64,000 nt of DNA from an uncultured Metabacillus sp. (GCF_947503125.1 NZ_CANNCR010000007.1:105025-169024); one strand, 5' to 3'. Positions 1-8,642 are shown, counted from the stretch's first letter. Program-made: numbers and translations. Notes: generated by a model from the sequence alone, not told the origin.

Positions 1-126
1 AAATGCCTCTGCACCTCTTGTTGCAAAGTGATTGACAACAAGGTGCTGAACTAAAAAGAGGCCTACAGGAATTACTCCTAGCAATGAGTGCAGTCTGCGA
101 TTCACAAACTCTCTGTTTCCAGCCAT
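1..126 (-). CDS. sdhC: succinate dehydrogenase cytochrome b558 subunit, 5' end only
   Basis: Only the first 42 codons are inside the window; the gene runs off the left edge. The reverse strand reads MAGNREFVNRRLHSLLG followed by a hydrophobic stretch ending in VQHLVVNHF, the start of the membrane anchor that binds heme b in the Bacillus succinate:menaquinone reductase. The ATG is at 126 and is preceded by an AGGGGG ribosome binding site. The family assignment rests on the N-terminal motif and on the position next to yslB and lysC, the order found in B. subtilis. sdhA and sdhB would be expected beyond the edge. Confidence 0.85.
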   Translation of the reverse strand, partial: MAGNREFVNRRLHSLLGVIPVGLFLVQHLVVNHFATRGAEAF

Positions 127-327
127 TAAACTTACCCCCTAGTTTCAATAATGCTCCTACAAATTTTTAAACCTACGCCTTCAAGTTCACCCATTAATCT
201 TTTCCTGATAAAGTTAAACTTTAATCAATTTAAATACGAATGACCATATGAAAAAAAATAATGAGCGTAAACAGGCAGACAATATATGTACCCTCTGCCA
301 GCTATTCAGATTAAATGTGACAAATAC

Positions 328-356
328 ATTTTACTCCCATAAAGTAAGAGCGTCAA
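328..356 (-). promoter_or_regulatory. sdhC promoter (sigma-A type)
   Basis: On the reverse strand TTGACG (351-356) and TAAAAT (328-333) are separated by 17 bases, a good vegetative promoter. It would give a leader of about 195 bases before sdhC. The rest of the 519-base gap between sdhC and yslB is AT-rich; the only other signals I see there are the adjoining cre-like site and a weak promoter for yslB (TATAAT at 617-622). Confidence 0.6.
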
Positions 357-369
357 GAAAACGTGTTCA
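356..369. promoter_or_regulatory. cre-like site (CcpA operator candidate) at the sdhC promoter
   Basis: AGAAAACGTGTTCA matches the catabolite-responsive-element pattern TGNAANCGNNNNCA at all fixed positions except the first. It abuts the -35 box of the predicted sdhC promoter on its upstream side. The match is seen in the sequence; CcpA binding is inferred. Confidence 0.4.
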
Positions 370-645
370 TAAATTCTAATTTTTCGACAAATCTTATCGT
401 ATTTAATTTTATTTTATCAATATAGTGGTCCTCCAACAACAATCTCTATGTAAATACAAGAAATTATAAAGTTTGGGCTCCCGGTAAGGAGATAACGAAA
501 ATTGATTTATCCCTCCCCTTCTAAACTTAATCTATCTAAAATAGATTTTCCGCTTTTTTATTTGAAACAAACCTATTTTACTTAATATTACATGTTTTTC
601 AGTACAGAACTTGTTATATAATAAGCTTAGAAAGAGGGGAATACC

Positions 646-1134
646 GTGAATAAACAATTAGAACTCGTAAAAATGGAAGAATTAAAAGAAATTCAGGTAC
701 CAGCATTTAGTTTGGAATTGTTAAGAGACGTGCTGCTTCCAGATATTCTTGGACAAGATCATCAGCAAATGCTCTATTGGGCTGGAAAAGGAATTGCTCG
801 TAAATATCCCGTACAATCAATCGAAGAGCTCGCAGCCTTTTTTGAAGCGGCAGGCTGGGGAAATCTCACTTTACTACATAATAAAAAAAATGAAGTTGAA
901 TTTGAGTTAAGTGGAGAGCTCGTTTCAATTAGACTAAATAAAACAGATGATTGTACGTTTCAGCTGGAAGCTGGTTTTATAGCCGAACAGTTGCAATTGA
1001 TGAACAAATACATCACTGAGACCTATGAACAAATCAAAAAACGTGCGGGCAAAGTTATGTTTATCGCACAATGGGACGAAAAAGATTTGCTTGATGAGGT
1101 CACCATCGGAAAACGCAGCAAACGTAAACTTTAA
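646..1134 (+). CDS. yslB: YslB family protein (DUF2507)
   Basis: A 162-residue soluble protein of the YslB/DUF2507 family, found in Bacillales beside sdhC and lysC. Its function is unknown. It contains the family's aromatic-rich centre (YWAGKGIARKYP, near residues 44-55) and a basic C-terminus. The start is GTG, supported by an AGAGGGG ribosome binding site six bases upstream. It is a lone plus-strand gene. TATAAT at 617-622 could be its -10 box, but the -35 is poor. It shares a hairpin terminator with the convergent lysC. Confidence 0.85.
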   Translation: MNKQLELVKMEELKEIQVPAFSLELLRDVLLPDILGQDHQQMLYWAGKGIARKYPVQSIEELAAFFEAAGWGNLTLLHNKKNEVEFELSGELVSIRLNKTDDCTFQLEAGFIAEQLQLMNKYITETYEQIKKRAGKVMFIAQWDEKDLLDEVTIGKRSKRKL

Positions 1135-1146
1135 ATGCAGTATGAT

Positions 1147-1182
1147 GCTGTCTCAAAATGAGTCATGCCATTTTGAGACAGC
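1147..1182. terminator. bidirectional hairpin between yslB and lysC
   Basis: A perfect 14-bp inverted repeat (GCTGTCTCAAAATG and its complement) with an 8-base loop lies between the convergent stops of yslB and lysC. The T-tracts on both sides are weak, but the location suggests it ends both transcripts. Confidence 0.65.
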
Positions 1183-1192
1183 CCTAATTTGG

Positions 1193-1687
1193 TTATACCC
1201 TTGCTGTTACTTTTGAAAGGTCAAAGGCGCTGTGAAGAATATCTACCGCTGTTACCATATGCTCACCGGAAATGACTGTAGATACTTTAATCTCAGATGT
1301 GCTAACCATTTTCACTTCAATTTCTTGTTCGGCTAGGACAGCGAACATTTCAGCAGCAACTCCAGGATTGGAAACCATTCCTGAACCGACAATGGATACT
1401 TTAGCAAGACCTGATTCAGATTCAATTCGTTCATATTTTAACTTAGACTTATGTTGCTCAAGAATAGAAATCGTATCCTCAAGATCGCCTGTTTTAATCG
1501 AAAATGAAATCGTTGTTTTATTGTCACTTGTCGTATTCTGAATGATAATATCTACATTCAAACCATGCTTCGCTAATGTTGAAAAAATCGTAGATAGTGT
1601 TGTTAATTCATTTGGCAGTCCTAAAACTGACACTCTTGTTACTTGATCCTCAAACGCAATCCCTCTTACAATTAGGTTTTCCTCCAT
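1193..1687 (-). CDS. lysC: aspartokinase beta subunit from an internal in-frame start
   Basis: Met246 of LysC (MEENLIVRG) is preceded on the mRNA by AGAGGAGGAA at 1694-1703, a near-perfect ribosome binding site at good spacing. In B. subtilis lysC the beta subunit starts at the equivalent Met, and alpha and beta form an A2B2 enzyme. The product here would be 164 residues and hold only the ACT regulatory domains. The site is seen in the sequence; translation from it is inferred from the family. Confidence 0.7.
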   Translation of the reverse strand: MEENLIVRGIAFEDQVTRVSVLGLPNELTTLSTIFSTLAKHGLNVDIIIQNTTSDNKTTISFSIKTGDLEDTISILEQHKSKLKYERIESESGLAKVSIVGSGMVSNPGVAAEMFAVLAEQEIEVKMVSTSEIKVSTVISGEHMVTAVDILHSAFDLSKVTARV

Positions 1688-2422
1688 TTTTGCTTCCTCC
1701 TCTATGATCGTTCCTCGTTCATTTTCCATGCTTGACCGAACCTCTAATGGAATATTATAATTTTTCGCAAACTCAACCGCACGCGGATGTAATACTCCCG
1801 CACCTAAATTTGCCAACTCTAGCATTTCATCATATGAGATTGCGTCAAGCTTTCTGGCACCTTTTACATATCGTGGATCTGTTGTATATACACCTGTTAC
1901 ATCCGTGTATATATCGCATTGATCCGCTTTTAAAGCAGCTGCAAGTGCTACTGCTGTTGTATCAGAACCGCCTCTGCCTAAAGTGGTAATTTGCAAAGTA
2001 TCTGATGCGCCTTGAAAGCCGGCCACTACTACAATTTTCCCTGCAGTCAATTCTTTTTTTATGACATCAGGATTGATATTGGTTATTCTTGCATTTCCAT
2101 GGCGTTCTTCTGTTTCAATTCCTGCCTGCCATCCTGTAAAAGAAATCGCCTTATATCCTTCTTCCAATAATGCCATCGCTAATAAAGAAATGGTCACTTG
2201 TTCACCTGTAGTGAGTAGCATATCCATTTCCCGCTTACTAGGTTTTGCCGAAATTTGGTTTGCCAGATCGACAAGCTGATCTGTAGATTTCCCCATCGCT
2301 GAGACGACAACCACTACATCGTTTCCTTTTTCTTTTTCTTGAATGACACGGTTAGCTACATTGAGAATTCTTTCAACAGAGCCAACAGAAGTACCACCAA
2401 ATTTTTGAACAATAATACCCAA
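1193..2422 (-). CDS. lysC: aspartate kinase, lysine-sensitive (aspartokinase II, alpha and beta)
   Basis: Phosphorylates aspartate, the first step to lysine, diaminopimelate, threonine and methionine. The 409-residue protein has the kinase motif KFGGTSVGS near residue 7 and paired ACT domains after about residue 260 (VSVLGLPN; KVSIVGSGM). Length and sequence match the lysine-inhibited B. subtilis enzyme. A lysine riboswitch precedes the gene. As in B. subtilis, an internal start with its own ribosome binding site would produce the separate small subunit (see the next entry). It is convergent with yslB. Confidence 0.95.
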   Translation of the reverse strand: MGIIVQKFGGTSVGSVERILNVANRVIQEKEKGNDVVVVVSAMGKSTDQLVDLANQISAKPSKREMDMLLTTGEQVTISLLAMALLEEGYKAISFTGWQAGIETEERHGNARITNINPDVIKKELTAGKIVVVAGFQGASDTLQITTLGRGGSDTTAVALAAALKADQCDIYTDVTGVYTTDPRYVKGARKLDAISYDEMLELANLGAGVLHPRAVEFAKNYNIPLEVRSSMENERGTIIEEEAKMEENLIVRGIAFEDQVTRVSVLGLPNELTTLSTIFSTLAKHGLNVDIIIQNTTSDNKTTISFSIKTGDLEDTISILEQHKSKLKYERIESESGLAKVSIVGSGMVSNPGVAAEMFAVLAEQEIEVKMVSTSEIKVSTVISGEHMVTAVDILHSAFDLSKVTARV

Positions 2423-2503
2423 AATTACCTCACCCTTCTGTTTTTTTCAATGATCGGATTATGTCTGCTTGAAGGTTAGAGCCATTAAATGATTTTTTAC
2501 AAA

Positions 2504-2536
2504 CAAAAAAGCAATGAGACAAAAACATCCCATTGC
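2504..2536 (-). terminator. L-box terminator hairpin of the lysC leader
   Basis: GCAATGGGA pairs with TCTCATTGC (one wobble) and is followed by a run of six T on the reverse strand. It sits just downstream of the lysine aptamer, the usual layout for attenuation when lysine is bound. Confidence 0.8.
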
Positions 2537-2566
2537 TAACTAAACGAAAAAAATTCGTCTTTATAC

Positions 2567-2746
2567 AATGAGATAGCTCTCCAAGAAATCCCTTTCTTGA
2601 CAATTTTACATCTATTAAATGTAAAACCAGCAAGTAAAGCAAATGGTGCCTTACTCACTTCGGCGAACATCCCCTTTTACCAGCTGTCATTGGAGACCAT
2701 TCCTCCTCAACCTGGTTACTCTTGAAGTTCGCACCTCTACCATCAT
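2567..2746 (-). ncRNA. lysine riboswitch (L box) of lysC
   Basis: The leader carries the conserved L-box blocks in order: AGAGGTGCGAACTTCAAGAG, GAGGAGGAATGG, AAAGGGGATGTTCGCCGAAG and, at the 3' side, TCAAGAAAGG with TTTCTTGGAGAGCTATCTC. These match the lysC leader class of B. subtilis in sequence and order. Lysine binding is expected to favour the terminator just downstream and stop lysC transcription. The 404-base gap between lysC and uvrC is filled by this riboswitch, its terminator and its promoter. Confidence 0.92.
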
Positions 2747-2764
2747 TTAACAAACTAACGATCA

Positions 2765-2793
2765 AAGTATGAAATTACTTTTTACATTACCAA
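2765..2793 (-). promoter_or_regulatory. lysC promoter
   Basis: TTGGTA (2788-2793) and ATACTT (2765-2770) are 17 bases apart on the reverse strand, about 20 bases before the start of the L box. Confidence 0.45.
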
Positions 2794-2826
2794 ACTTTTT
2801 TTAAAAACGCAAGCATCATTCATTCC

Positions 2827-4605
2827 CTACTCTTTTAAGGCTTCAATGATTTGCATAGCAATGCTTTCAGGCATACCGGCTTCCCTAAATTCTTCAACGC
2901 CAGCTTCCTTCATTTTTTTTAAGGAACCAAAATGCTTTAGCAGTGCTTTCTTTCTTTTTTCCCCTACACCAGGTATATCATCTAAAACGGAATGGAAGGC
3001 ATTTTTCCCACGTATCTGACGATGAAAGGTGATCGCAAAGCGATGGACTTCATCTTGAATTCTTTGCAGTAGATAAAATTCCTGACTATTTCTTTCAAGT
3101 TGAATCATTTCAGGCGGGGAGCCGATGATCAGCTCTGATGTGCGATGCTTATCATCTTTCACTAAACCTGCAATGGGAATATCAATCCCCAGCTCGTTTT
3201 CTAATACATCTTGAGCTGCAGCTAAGTGTCCTTTCCCCCCATCAATAATCACTAAATCTGGTAAAGGAAGCTCTTCTTTTAGAACACGGCTATAACGCCG
3301 TCTTACAACCTCTCTCATCGATTCATAGTCATCAGGGCCTTTAACACCTTTAATTTTATATTTACGATAATGCTTTTTGGATGGCTTACCATCTTCAAAT
3401 ACAACCATTGCTGAAACAGGGTCTGCTCCTTGTATATTTGAGTTATCAAAGGCTTCTATACGGTGGGGGGTATGAATACCCAGCTTATCCCCAAGATTTT
3501 CGACAGCTTTAATCGTTCTCTCCTCATCTCTTTCGATTAGCTGAAACTTTTCTTTTAATGCTATTTTTGCATTCTTATGTGCCAATAAAATTAAATCTTT
3601 CTTTTGGCCGCGCTTCGGTTGGAGAGTTTTTACATCCAATAGCTGTTCAACAACATCCACTTCAATACTATCTGGCAGTAAAATTTCCTTTGGCACAAAA
3701 TGATTGGCCTTTGAATAAAATTGTCCTAAAAAGGTTAAAAACTCCTGTTCTGGGCTGTCATAAATCGGAAACATGGAAACATCACGTTCAATTAGTTTTC
3801 CTTGACGAATAAAAAAGACTTGCACACACATCCAGCCTTTATCATAAGCATAGCCGAATACATCGCGGTCCACATGGTCATTTAACGTCATTTTTTGCTT
3901 TTCCATTGTTGCTTCTATATGCAGGATTTGGTCCCGATATTCTTTTGCTCGCTCAAATTCTAATTCCTCAGAAGCCTTCACCATTTTTTCAGTTAAATCT
4001 TCTTTTATTTTTTTATATCCGCCATTTAAAAACTTAGTAATTTCCTCGACCATTTGCCGGTTTGTTTCTTCTGATACATCATTTACACAGGGTGCAAGAC
4101 ATTGTCCCATATGATAATAAAGGCAAACACGATCAGGCAGTGTTGAGCATTTTCTTAACGGGTACAGTCGATCCAGCAATTTTATCGTCTCACGGGCAGA
4201 TTGTACATTGGGATATGGTCCGAAATACTTCCCTTTATTTCTTTTTACTTTTCTAGTCACAAGTAAACGCGGATGACGTTCATTTGTAATTTGAATAAAC
4301 GGATATGTTTTATCATCCTTCAACATTACATTATATTTTGGATCATATTTTTTAATGAGATTTAACTCCAGTATCAGGGCTTCTAAGTTAGAGGAAGTGA
4401 CAATATATTCAAAATCAACAATTTCATTGACTAAACGCAGTGTTTTTCCATCATGGGAACCTGTAAAATAAGAACGAACCCGGTTCTTAAGCACTTTTGC
4501 TTTACCGACATAAATAACGGTTCCTTGGCGATCCTTCATGATATAGCAGCCTGGCTGATCAGGAAGAAGTGCAAGCTTTTCCTTTATTTGTTCTTTCACT
4601 AGCAA
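2827..4605 (-). CDS. uvrC: excinuclease ABC subunit C
   Basis: Makes both incisions around bulky DNA lesions together with UvrB. The 592-residue protein has the GIY-YIG nuclease domain at about residues 14-95 ([16 protein letters not shown]), four cysteines (153, 161, 169, 173) at the position of the reported UvrC iron-sulfur cluster, a UVR motif near 200-235, the RNase H-like nuclease domain ([23 protein letters not shown]) and a C-terminal helix-hairpin-helix pair ([16 protein letters not shown]). Length is typical. It lies downstream of trxA, separated by a terminator and a large hairpin. Confidence 0.97.
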   Translation of the reverse strand: MLVKEQIKEKLALLPDQPGCYIMKDRQGTVIYVGKAKVLKNRVRSYFTGSHDGKTLRLVNEIVDFEYIVTSSNLEALILELNLIKKYDPKYNVMLKDDKTYPFIQITNERHPRLLVTRKVKRNKGKYFGPYPNVQSARETIKLLDRLYPLRKCSTLPDRVCLYYHMGQCLAPCVNDVSEETNRQMVEEITKFLNGGYKKIKEDLTEKMVKASEELEFERAKEYRDQILHIEATMEKQKMTLNDHVDRDVFGYAYDKGWMCVQVFFIRQGKLIERDVSMFPIYDSPEQEFLTFLGQFYSKANHFVPKEILLPDSIEVDVVEQLLDVKTLQPKRGQKKDLILLAHKNAKIALKEKFQLIERDEERTIKAVENLGDKLGIHTPHRIEAFDNSNIQGADPVSAMVVFEDGKPSKKHYRKYKIKGVKGPDDYESMREVVRRRYSRVLKEELPLPDLVIIDGGKGHLAAAQDVLENELGIDIPIAGLVKDDKHRTSELIIGSPPEMIQLERNSQEFYLLQRIQDEVHRFAITFHRQIRGKNAFHSVLDDIPGVGEKRKKALLKHFGSLKKMKEAGVEEFREAGMPESIAMQIIEALKE

Positions 4606-4646
4606 ACACTCTCCTAACTATTTTGTTTAAGACTTTTACTTCTGTT

Positions 4647-4705
4647 AAATAGGCAGTAATCCCCCACTATAATGATAATTTACCATGGCGGATTACTGCC
4701 TATTT
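4647..4705. repeat. large perfect inverted repeat upstream of uvrC
   Basis: A 16-bp perfect inverted repeat (AAATAGGCAGTAATCC at 4647-4662 and its complement at 4690-4705) encloses a 27-base AT-rich spacer. It lies between the trxA terminator and the uvrC start. There is no good T-tract after either arm, so it is not an ordinary terminator. It may be a leader structure, an operator or a relic of a small mobile palindrome. Confidence 0.7.
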
Positions 4706-4788
4706 GTTGTTACAACTATTTTATCATGTCTCCTCTCATTCGTCCTATGTTAAATAGTCGAATTACAAGTAATGATTTCCTAAGGAAT

Positions 4789-4817
4789 AAAAAAAAGGAC
4801 TGACAAAAGTCAATCCT
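4789..4817 (-). terminator. trxA terminator
   Basis: AGGATTGAC pairs with GTCAGTCCT around a TTTT loop and is followed by eight T on the reverse strand, just after the trxA stop. Confidence 0.85.
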
Positions 4818-4822
4818 CATTT

Positions 4823-5137
4823 TTATACATGCTTGTTTAAAACTTCAGCTAATGCTTCTTTTGGTTGGTAGCCAACGGCTTTGTCAACTACTTCTCCGTT
4901 TTTTAAGACAAGTAAAGTCGGGATGCTCATTACGCCGAATTTACCTGCAGTTTCTTGGTTTTCGTCGACATCAACTTTTACGATTTTCACTTTATCTCCC
5001 ATATCTGAATCAAGTTCTTCAAGAACCGGAGCAATCATCTTACAAGGTCCGCACCATGGTGCCCAGAAGTCTACTAATACGACCCCTTCGTTTGTTTCAC
5101 TTGAAAATGTTTGATCTGTTACATTTGTTATTGCCAT
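4823..5137 (-). CDS. trxA: thioredoxin
   Basis: Reduces protein disulfides in the cytoplasm using electrons from thioredoxin reductase. The 104-residue protein has the WCGPC active site with cysteines 29 and 32 and the cis-proline loop SIPTLL. I start at the ATG at 5137 (MAITNVTD), which has an AGGAGG site a few bases upstream and gives the family length; an in-frame ATG 48 bases further upstream would add a tail with no counterpart in known thioredoxins. The gene has its own promoter and terminator. Confidence 0.97.
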   Translation of the reverse strand: MAITNVTDQTFSSETNEGVVLVDFWAPWCGPCKMIAPVLEELDSDMGDKVKIVKVDVDENQETAGKFGVMSIPTLLVLKNGEVVDKAVGYQPKEALAEVLNKHV

Positions 5138-5175
5138 TGTAATTCCTCCTAATTTGTAGGGTAAAATATGTTTAA

Positions 5176-5184
5176 AGTATAGCA
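5176..5184 (-). promoter_or_regulatory. trxA extended -10 promoter
   Basis: TATACT (5176-5181 on the reverse strand) is preceded by TG one base upstream, an extended -10 element about 40 bases before the trxA start codon. The -35 is poor. Confidence 0.45.
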
Positions 5185-5230
5185 CTCACAATCGAAGTAA
5201 GCTAACAATTTGCTTCTCTATTACTTTTCC

Positions 5231-5260
5231 CAATGTTTCGCTATCGAAACATTGTTTTTT
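5231..5260 (+). terminator. plus-strand-oriented terminator between etfA and trxA
   Basis: CAATGTTTCG, a CTAT loop and CGAAACATTG form a perfect 10-bp stem followed by six T on the plus strand. Both flanking genes run on the minus strand, where no T-tract follows, so the element is oriented against antisense transcription coming from trxA. Confidence 0.6.
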
Positions 5261-5268
5261 ATCATACG

Positions 5269-5288
5269 AAAAGCACGCATTTGCGTGC
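5269..5288 (-). terminator. etfA terminator
   Basis: GCACGC, an AAAT loop and GCGTGC followed by TTTT on the reverse strand, directly after the etfA stop. The stem is short. Confidence 0.6.
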
Positions 5289-5296
5289 CTCCCATA

Positions 5297-6274
5297 TTAA
5301 GTATGAATTTTAAGTTTTTTAAACTCCTCTGTTAAGAGCGGAACGACTTCAAATAAATCACCGACGATTCCATAATCTGCAACTTTAAAAATATTTGCTT
5401 CCGGATCCTTGTTAATCGCTACAATGACTTTGGAATTTGACATACCAGCTAAATGCTGAATCGCTCCTGAGATACCGCAAGCAATATATAAGTCTGGTGT
5501 TACGACCTTACCTGTTTGCCCGATTTGCAATGAATAATCACAGTAATCAGCATCACATGCTCCGCGCGAAGCTCCGACAGCACCACCTAACACCTCGGCC
5601 AATTCCTTTAATGGCTTAAAGCCATCCTCACTTTTGACCCCGCGTCCGCCAGCAATTACTACCTTTGCTTCTGATAAATCGACCCCTTCAGAAGCTTTTC
5701 GTACAACCTCTTTTACAATGGTTCGTAAATCTTTAATATCTACTGATAGTGAGCTGGATGTTCCGTTTCTCGTTTCATCTTTTGGAAGTGGAGCAATATT
5801 ATTTGGACGAATTGTAGCAAATATGATGTCATCTGTGACAATTATCTTTTCAAATGCTTTTCCTGAATAAATAGGTCTTGTAAATACGACATTTCCCCCT
5901 GCCACTTCGATAGCTGTTGCATCAGAAACCAAACCTGTGTTTAATTTTGCTGCAATTTTTGGTGATAAATCCTTCCCTAACGCAGTATGGCCGAATACAA
6001 TGCCTTCTGGATGTTCATTTTGAATGACAGCTAAAAGCGCTTGAGCATATCCATCAGGTGTATACGTTCGAAGTTTATCATTTTCAACCGTTACCACCCT
6101 GTCTGCACCATATTGAATGAGTTCTGTTGATAAAGATGCAACATTTTCCCCCATTAATACGGCAACCACTTCTCCCCCTTCAGAAATGGTTTTCCCTGCT
6201 GCAATCGCCTCAAAAGATACATTACGCAATGCTTGATCGCGAACTTCACTTAATACAAGAACTTTTCTACCCAT
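5297..6274 (-). CDS. etfA: electron transfer flavoprotein alpha subunit
   Basis: FAD-binding half of the electron carrier that takes electrons from acyl-CoA dehydrogenases during fatty-acid oxidation. The 325-residue protein has the C-terminal FAD domain with GGRGVKSEDGF, GASRGACDA, IGQTGKVV and GISGAIQHLAGM, roughly residues 205-285. An AGGGGG site precedes the ATG. It follows etfB by under 50 bases and closes the fatty-acid oxidation operon. Confidence 0.96.
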   Translation of the reverse strand: MGRKVLVLSEVRDQALRNVSFEAIAAGKTISEGGEVVAVLMGENVASLSTELIQYGADRVVTVENDKLRTYTPDGYAQALLAVIQNEHPEGIVFGHTALGKDLSPKIAAKLNTGLVSDATAIEVAGGNVVFTRPIYSGKAFEKIIVTDDIIFATIRPNNIAPLPKDETRNGTSSSLSVDIKDLRTIVKEVVRKASEGVDLSEAKVVIAGGRGVKSEDGFKPLKELAEVLGGAVGASRGACDADYCDYSLQIGQTGKVVTPDLYIACGISGAIQHLAGMSNSKVIVAINKDPEANIFKVADYGIVGDLFEVVPLLTEEFKKLKIHT

Positions 6275-6321
6275 TTATTTTTCCCCCTGTTCTGATCATT
6301 TGATCCGATTCATTCTCCCTT

Positions 6322-7095
6322 TTAAATTACCTTTGCTTCGTTGCGAAGAAGTGATACCAGTTCTTTTACTTGATCTTCTAACTCTCCTTGTAAAACCTTC
6401 CCTGCTTCTTTTTTTGGAGGTAAGAAAATTTCAATTGTTTTTGTTTTTGCTTCAATATCATCTTCATCCAGATCAAGATCATCTAATTCAAGCTCATCAA
6501 GCGGTTTTTTCTTTGCCTTCATAATACCAGGCAACGATGGGTATCGCGGCTCATTTAGTCCCTGTTGTGCTGTTACTAATAATGGCAAAGTTGTTTCGAT
6601 AACTTCAGAATCCCCTTCAACATCACGAACAATCGTCACGTCTTCCCCATCAATATCAAGCTTTGTAATCGTTGTTACATATGGGATGTTTAATAATTCG
6701 GCTAATCGTGGACCAACCTGTCCCGATCCGCCATCAATAGCTACATTCCCTCCGAGAATAAGATCAAAATCTTGCTCTTTAAGATACTCTGCTAAAATTT
6801 TTGAAGTTGTAAATTGATCACCAGCTTCTACATCATCTTCTATATTAACTAAAACCGCTTTATCACAGCCCATCGCTAAAGCCGTACGCAGTTGTTTTTC
6901 AGACTCTTCCCCGCCGATTGTGACAACTGTAACTTCCCCGCCATTTGCATCTCGCAGCTGTATTGCCTCTTCAATTGCATATTCATCATACGGGTTTATA
7001 ATAAATTCGGCGCCATCCTCTTGAATTTGGCCATTAGAAACAACGATTTTCTCTTCAGTGTCAAATGTTCTTTTCATCAAAACAAAAATATTCAT
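6322..7095 (-). CDS. etfB: electron transfer flavoprotein beta subunit
   Basis: AMP-binding partner of EtfA in the electron transfer flavoprotein. I start at the ATG at 7095 (MNIFVLMKRTFDTEEK), which is the family N-terminus and gives 257 residues; an ATG 15 bases upstream overlaps the GGGGGA ribosome binding site and is unlikely. The conserved DGGSGQVGPRLAE loop is near residue 125. It sits between the enoyl-CoA hydratase gene and etfA with short spacers, consistent with one operon. Confidence 0.95.
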   Translation of the reverse strand: MNIFVLMKRTFDTEEKIVVSNGQIQEDGAEFIINPYDEYAIEEAIQLRDANGGEVTVVTIGGEESEKQLRTALAMGCDKAVLVNIEDDVEAGDQFTTSKILAEYLKEQDFDLILGGNVAIDGGSGQVGPRLAELLNIPYVTTITKLDIDGEDVTIVRDVEGDSEVIETTLPLLVTAQQGLNEPRYPSLPGIMKAKKKPLDELELDDLDLDEDDIEAKTKTIEIFLPPKKEAGKVLQGELEDQVKELVSLLRNEAKVI

Positions 7096-7146
7096 TTCCC
7101 ATTCCCCCATGTGTCATTAAGTATTTTTGAAGCAATTCCTTATATG

Positions 7147-7920
7147 CTAGTTCCCCTTGAAAGTTGGTTTGCGTTTTTCAATAAATGCTGAAATCCCCTC
7201 TTTCGCATCAGCACTTTCAAAAATCTCACCAAAGCTTTCAGCCTCTTGTTTCATCCCTGCTTCGTATACTGATGTTTTACTGGTATGAAGCAGTTCAATC
7301 ACCGCCTTGACAGAAAGAGGACTTTTTTGTGCGAATTTTGCTGCAAGCTTTTTCGCTTCTTCAAGAAGGCTTTCCTCTGGAAAGGAGTGGTTAGCAAGTC
7401 CCAGCTTTACAGCTTCGGCTCCTGTAATCGGTTCACTTGTTAGCATCATTTCTAATGCACGGCCTGTTCCAATATATTTTGGGAGTCTTTGCGTACCGCC
7501 AAAGCCTGGAATAATGCCAAGCTGGAGTTCCGGCAGGCCAAGCTTGGCATTTTCTGTAACTAGGCGAATATGACATGACATGGCTAGTTCCAGCCCCCCG
7601 CCTAAGGCAGCGCCATGTATCGCAGCAATAATCGGTTTTTTAAAAGTTTCAATTCTTTCAAATAATTCCTGCCCAGCCGCAGCCATTTTAGAAAATTCTT
7701 CACCTGATGGCACTTGAAGGAATTCTTTAATATCTGCTCCTGCCGAAAAAAATCTCCCTTCACCATGTAAGACAATCGCCCGTACTTCCTCATCTGTTTC
7801 CATTTCATCAAGCAAAATTGAAAGTTCTCTCAATACATTTGAGGATAGTGCGTTTGCTGGTGAATGGTCAATTGTCACAACAGCAACCTTATCTTCTTTT
7901 ACAAGCTTTAAAAATTCCAT
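7147..7920 (-). CDS. fadB: enoyl-CoA hydratase
   Basis: Hydrates trans-2-enoyl-CoA in the beta-oxidation cycle. The 257-residue crotonase-fold protein has the oxyanion-hole segments FSAGADIKEF (near 57-66) and HGAALGGGLELAMSCH (near 100-115), with the catalytic glutamate region LPELQLGIIPGFGGTQRLP following. GAGGGGG precedes the ATG. It corresponds in position to B. subtilis fadB (ysiB), between fadR and etfB. The family also contains hydratases with other substrates, so the exact chain-length preference is not certain. Confidence 0.9.
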   Translation of the reverse strand: MEFLKLVKEDKVAVVTIDHSPANALSSNVLRELSILLDEMETDEEVRAIVLHGEGRFFSAGADIKEFLQVPSGEEFSKMAAAGQELFERIETFKKPIIAAIHGAALGGGLELAMSCHIRLVTENAKLGLPELQLGIIPGFGGTQRLPKYIGTGRALEMMLTSEPITGAEAVKLGLANHSFPEESLLEEAKKLAAKFAQKSPLSVKAVIELLHTSKTSVYEAGMKQEAESFGEIFESADAKEGISAFIEKRKPTFKGN

Positions 7921-8036
7921 GTCATTTCCCCCTCGCCTATCAGCTTTTACTCTAATGTATGTTTGTTTCTGACTTATTAAGTACTTTCGATTTAGATTAA
8001 GGTTTTTCCTTTACATATTTGAAATACGGTTTATCT

Positions 8037-8621
8037 CTATCTTTTCGTAAAGCCATATACAATTAAGTCATGAACCTTTTTTGCTTGTTTTGGTAAATCA
8101 TATTTTTGCTCGTTCATAACCCAGGTTGTAACAGTTTCATCAATCGTTCCAAAGATCATTTGTCTTGTTAATCGAAGATCCAGATCCTCTCTAAATTCTC
8201 CCGTTTCCTTCCCGGCTGTAATAATTTTATCCACTACATTGAAGTAACCCTTTAATACCTCATTTATCCTTAAGCGCAGCTCTTTATTTGATTGTCTAAG
8301 CTCAAGCTGTGTCACGATCGCTAAATGATGATCATCAGCGAGCAATGAGAAATGTGTTTTAATAAGAGTAAATAGCTTTTCTGCCGCTGTTTCAGATGAC
8401 TTTATTTCACCTTCGATTTTTTCGATAAAGATGCCCATTTTCTCTTGAAATAGTGACACAAGGATGTCTTCTTTGTTCTTGAAATACAAATAAATGGTTC
8501 CATCAGCAACACCTGCTTGTTTGGCAATCTTTGATACTTGTGCTTGGTGATACCCATTTTCAGCGATTACGATTACAGCAGCATCTATTATTTGTTTATA
8601 TTTCGGTTTTTTCTGTTTCAA
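8037..8621 (-). CDS. fadR: fatty-acid degradation repressor, TetR family
   Basis: Represses beta-oxidation genes until long-chain acyl-CoA binds. The 194-residue protein has an N-terminal TetR helix-turn-helix (QVSKIAKQAGVADGTIYLYF, near residues 23-42) and a ligand domain like B. subtilis FadR (YsiA). It lies between lcfA and the enoyl-CoA hydratase gene, as in B. subtilis. A near-perfect palindrome of the FadR type covers the start of its own transcript, so autorepression and control of the downstream fadB-etfBA genes are likely. Confidence 0.93.
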   Translation of the reverse strand: MKQKKPKYKQIIDAAVIVIAENGYHQAQVSKIAKQAGVADGTIYLYFKNKEDILVSLFQEKMGIFIEKIEGEIKSSETAAEKLFTLIKTHFSLLADDHHLAIVTQLELRQSNKELRLRINEVLKGYFNVVDKIITAGKETGEFREDLDLRLTRQMIFGTIDETVTTWVMNEQKYDLPKQAKKVHDLIVYGFTKR

Positions 8622-8642
8622 TGGTCGACTCTCCTTCTGGAA

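Noticed and set aside
2430..2642. Open frame of 70 codons on the minus strand upstream of lysC
   Set aside because: It lies inside the lysine riboswitch and its terminator; the conserved L-box blocks explain the sequence.
4606..4822. LexA (SOS) box for uvrC
   Set aside because: No CGAAC-N4-GTTCG match was found; the hairpin there has different sequence.
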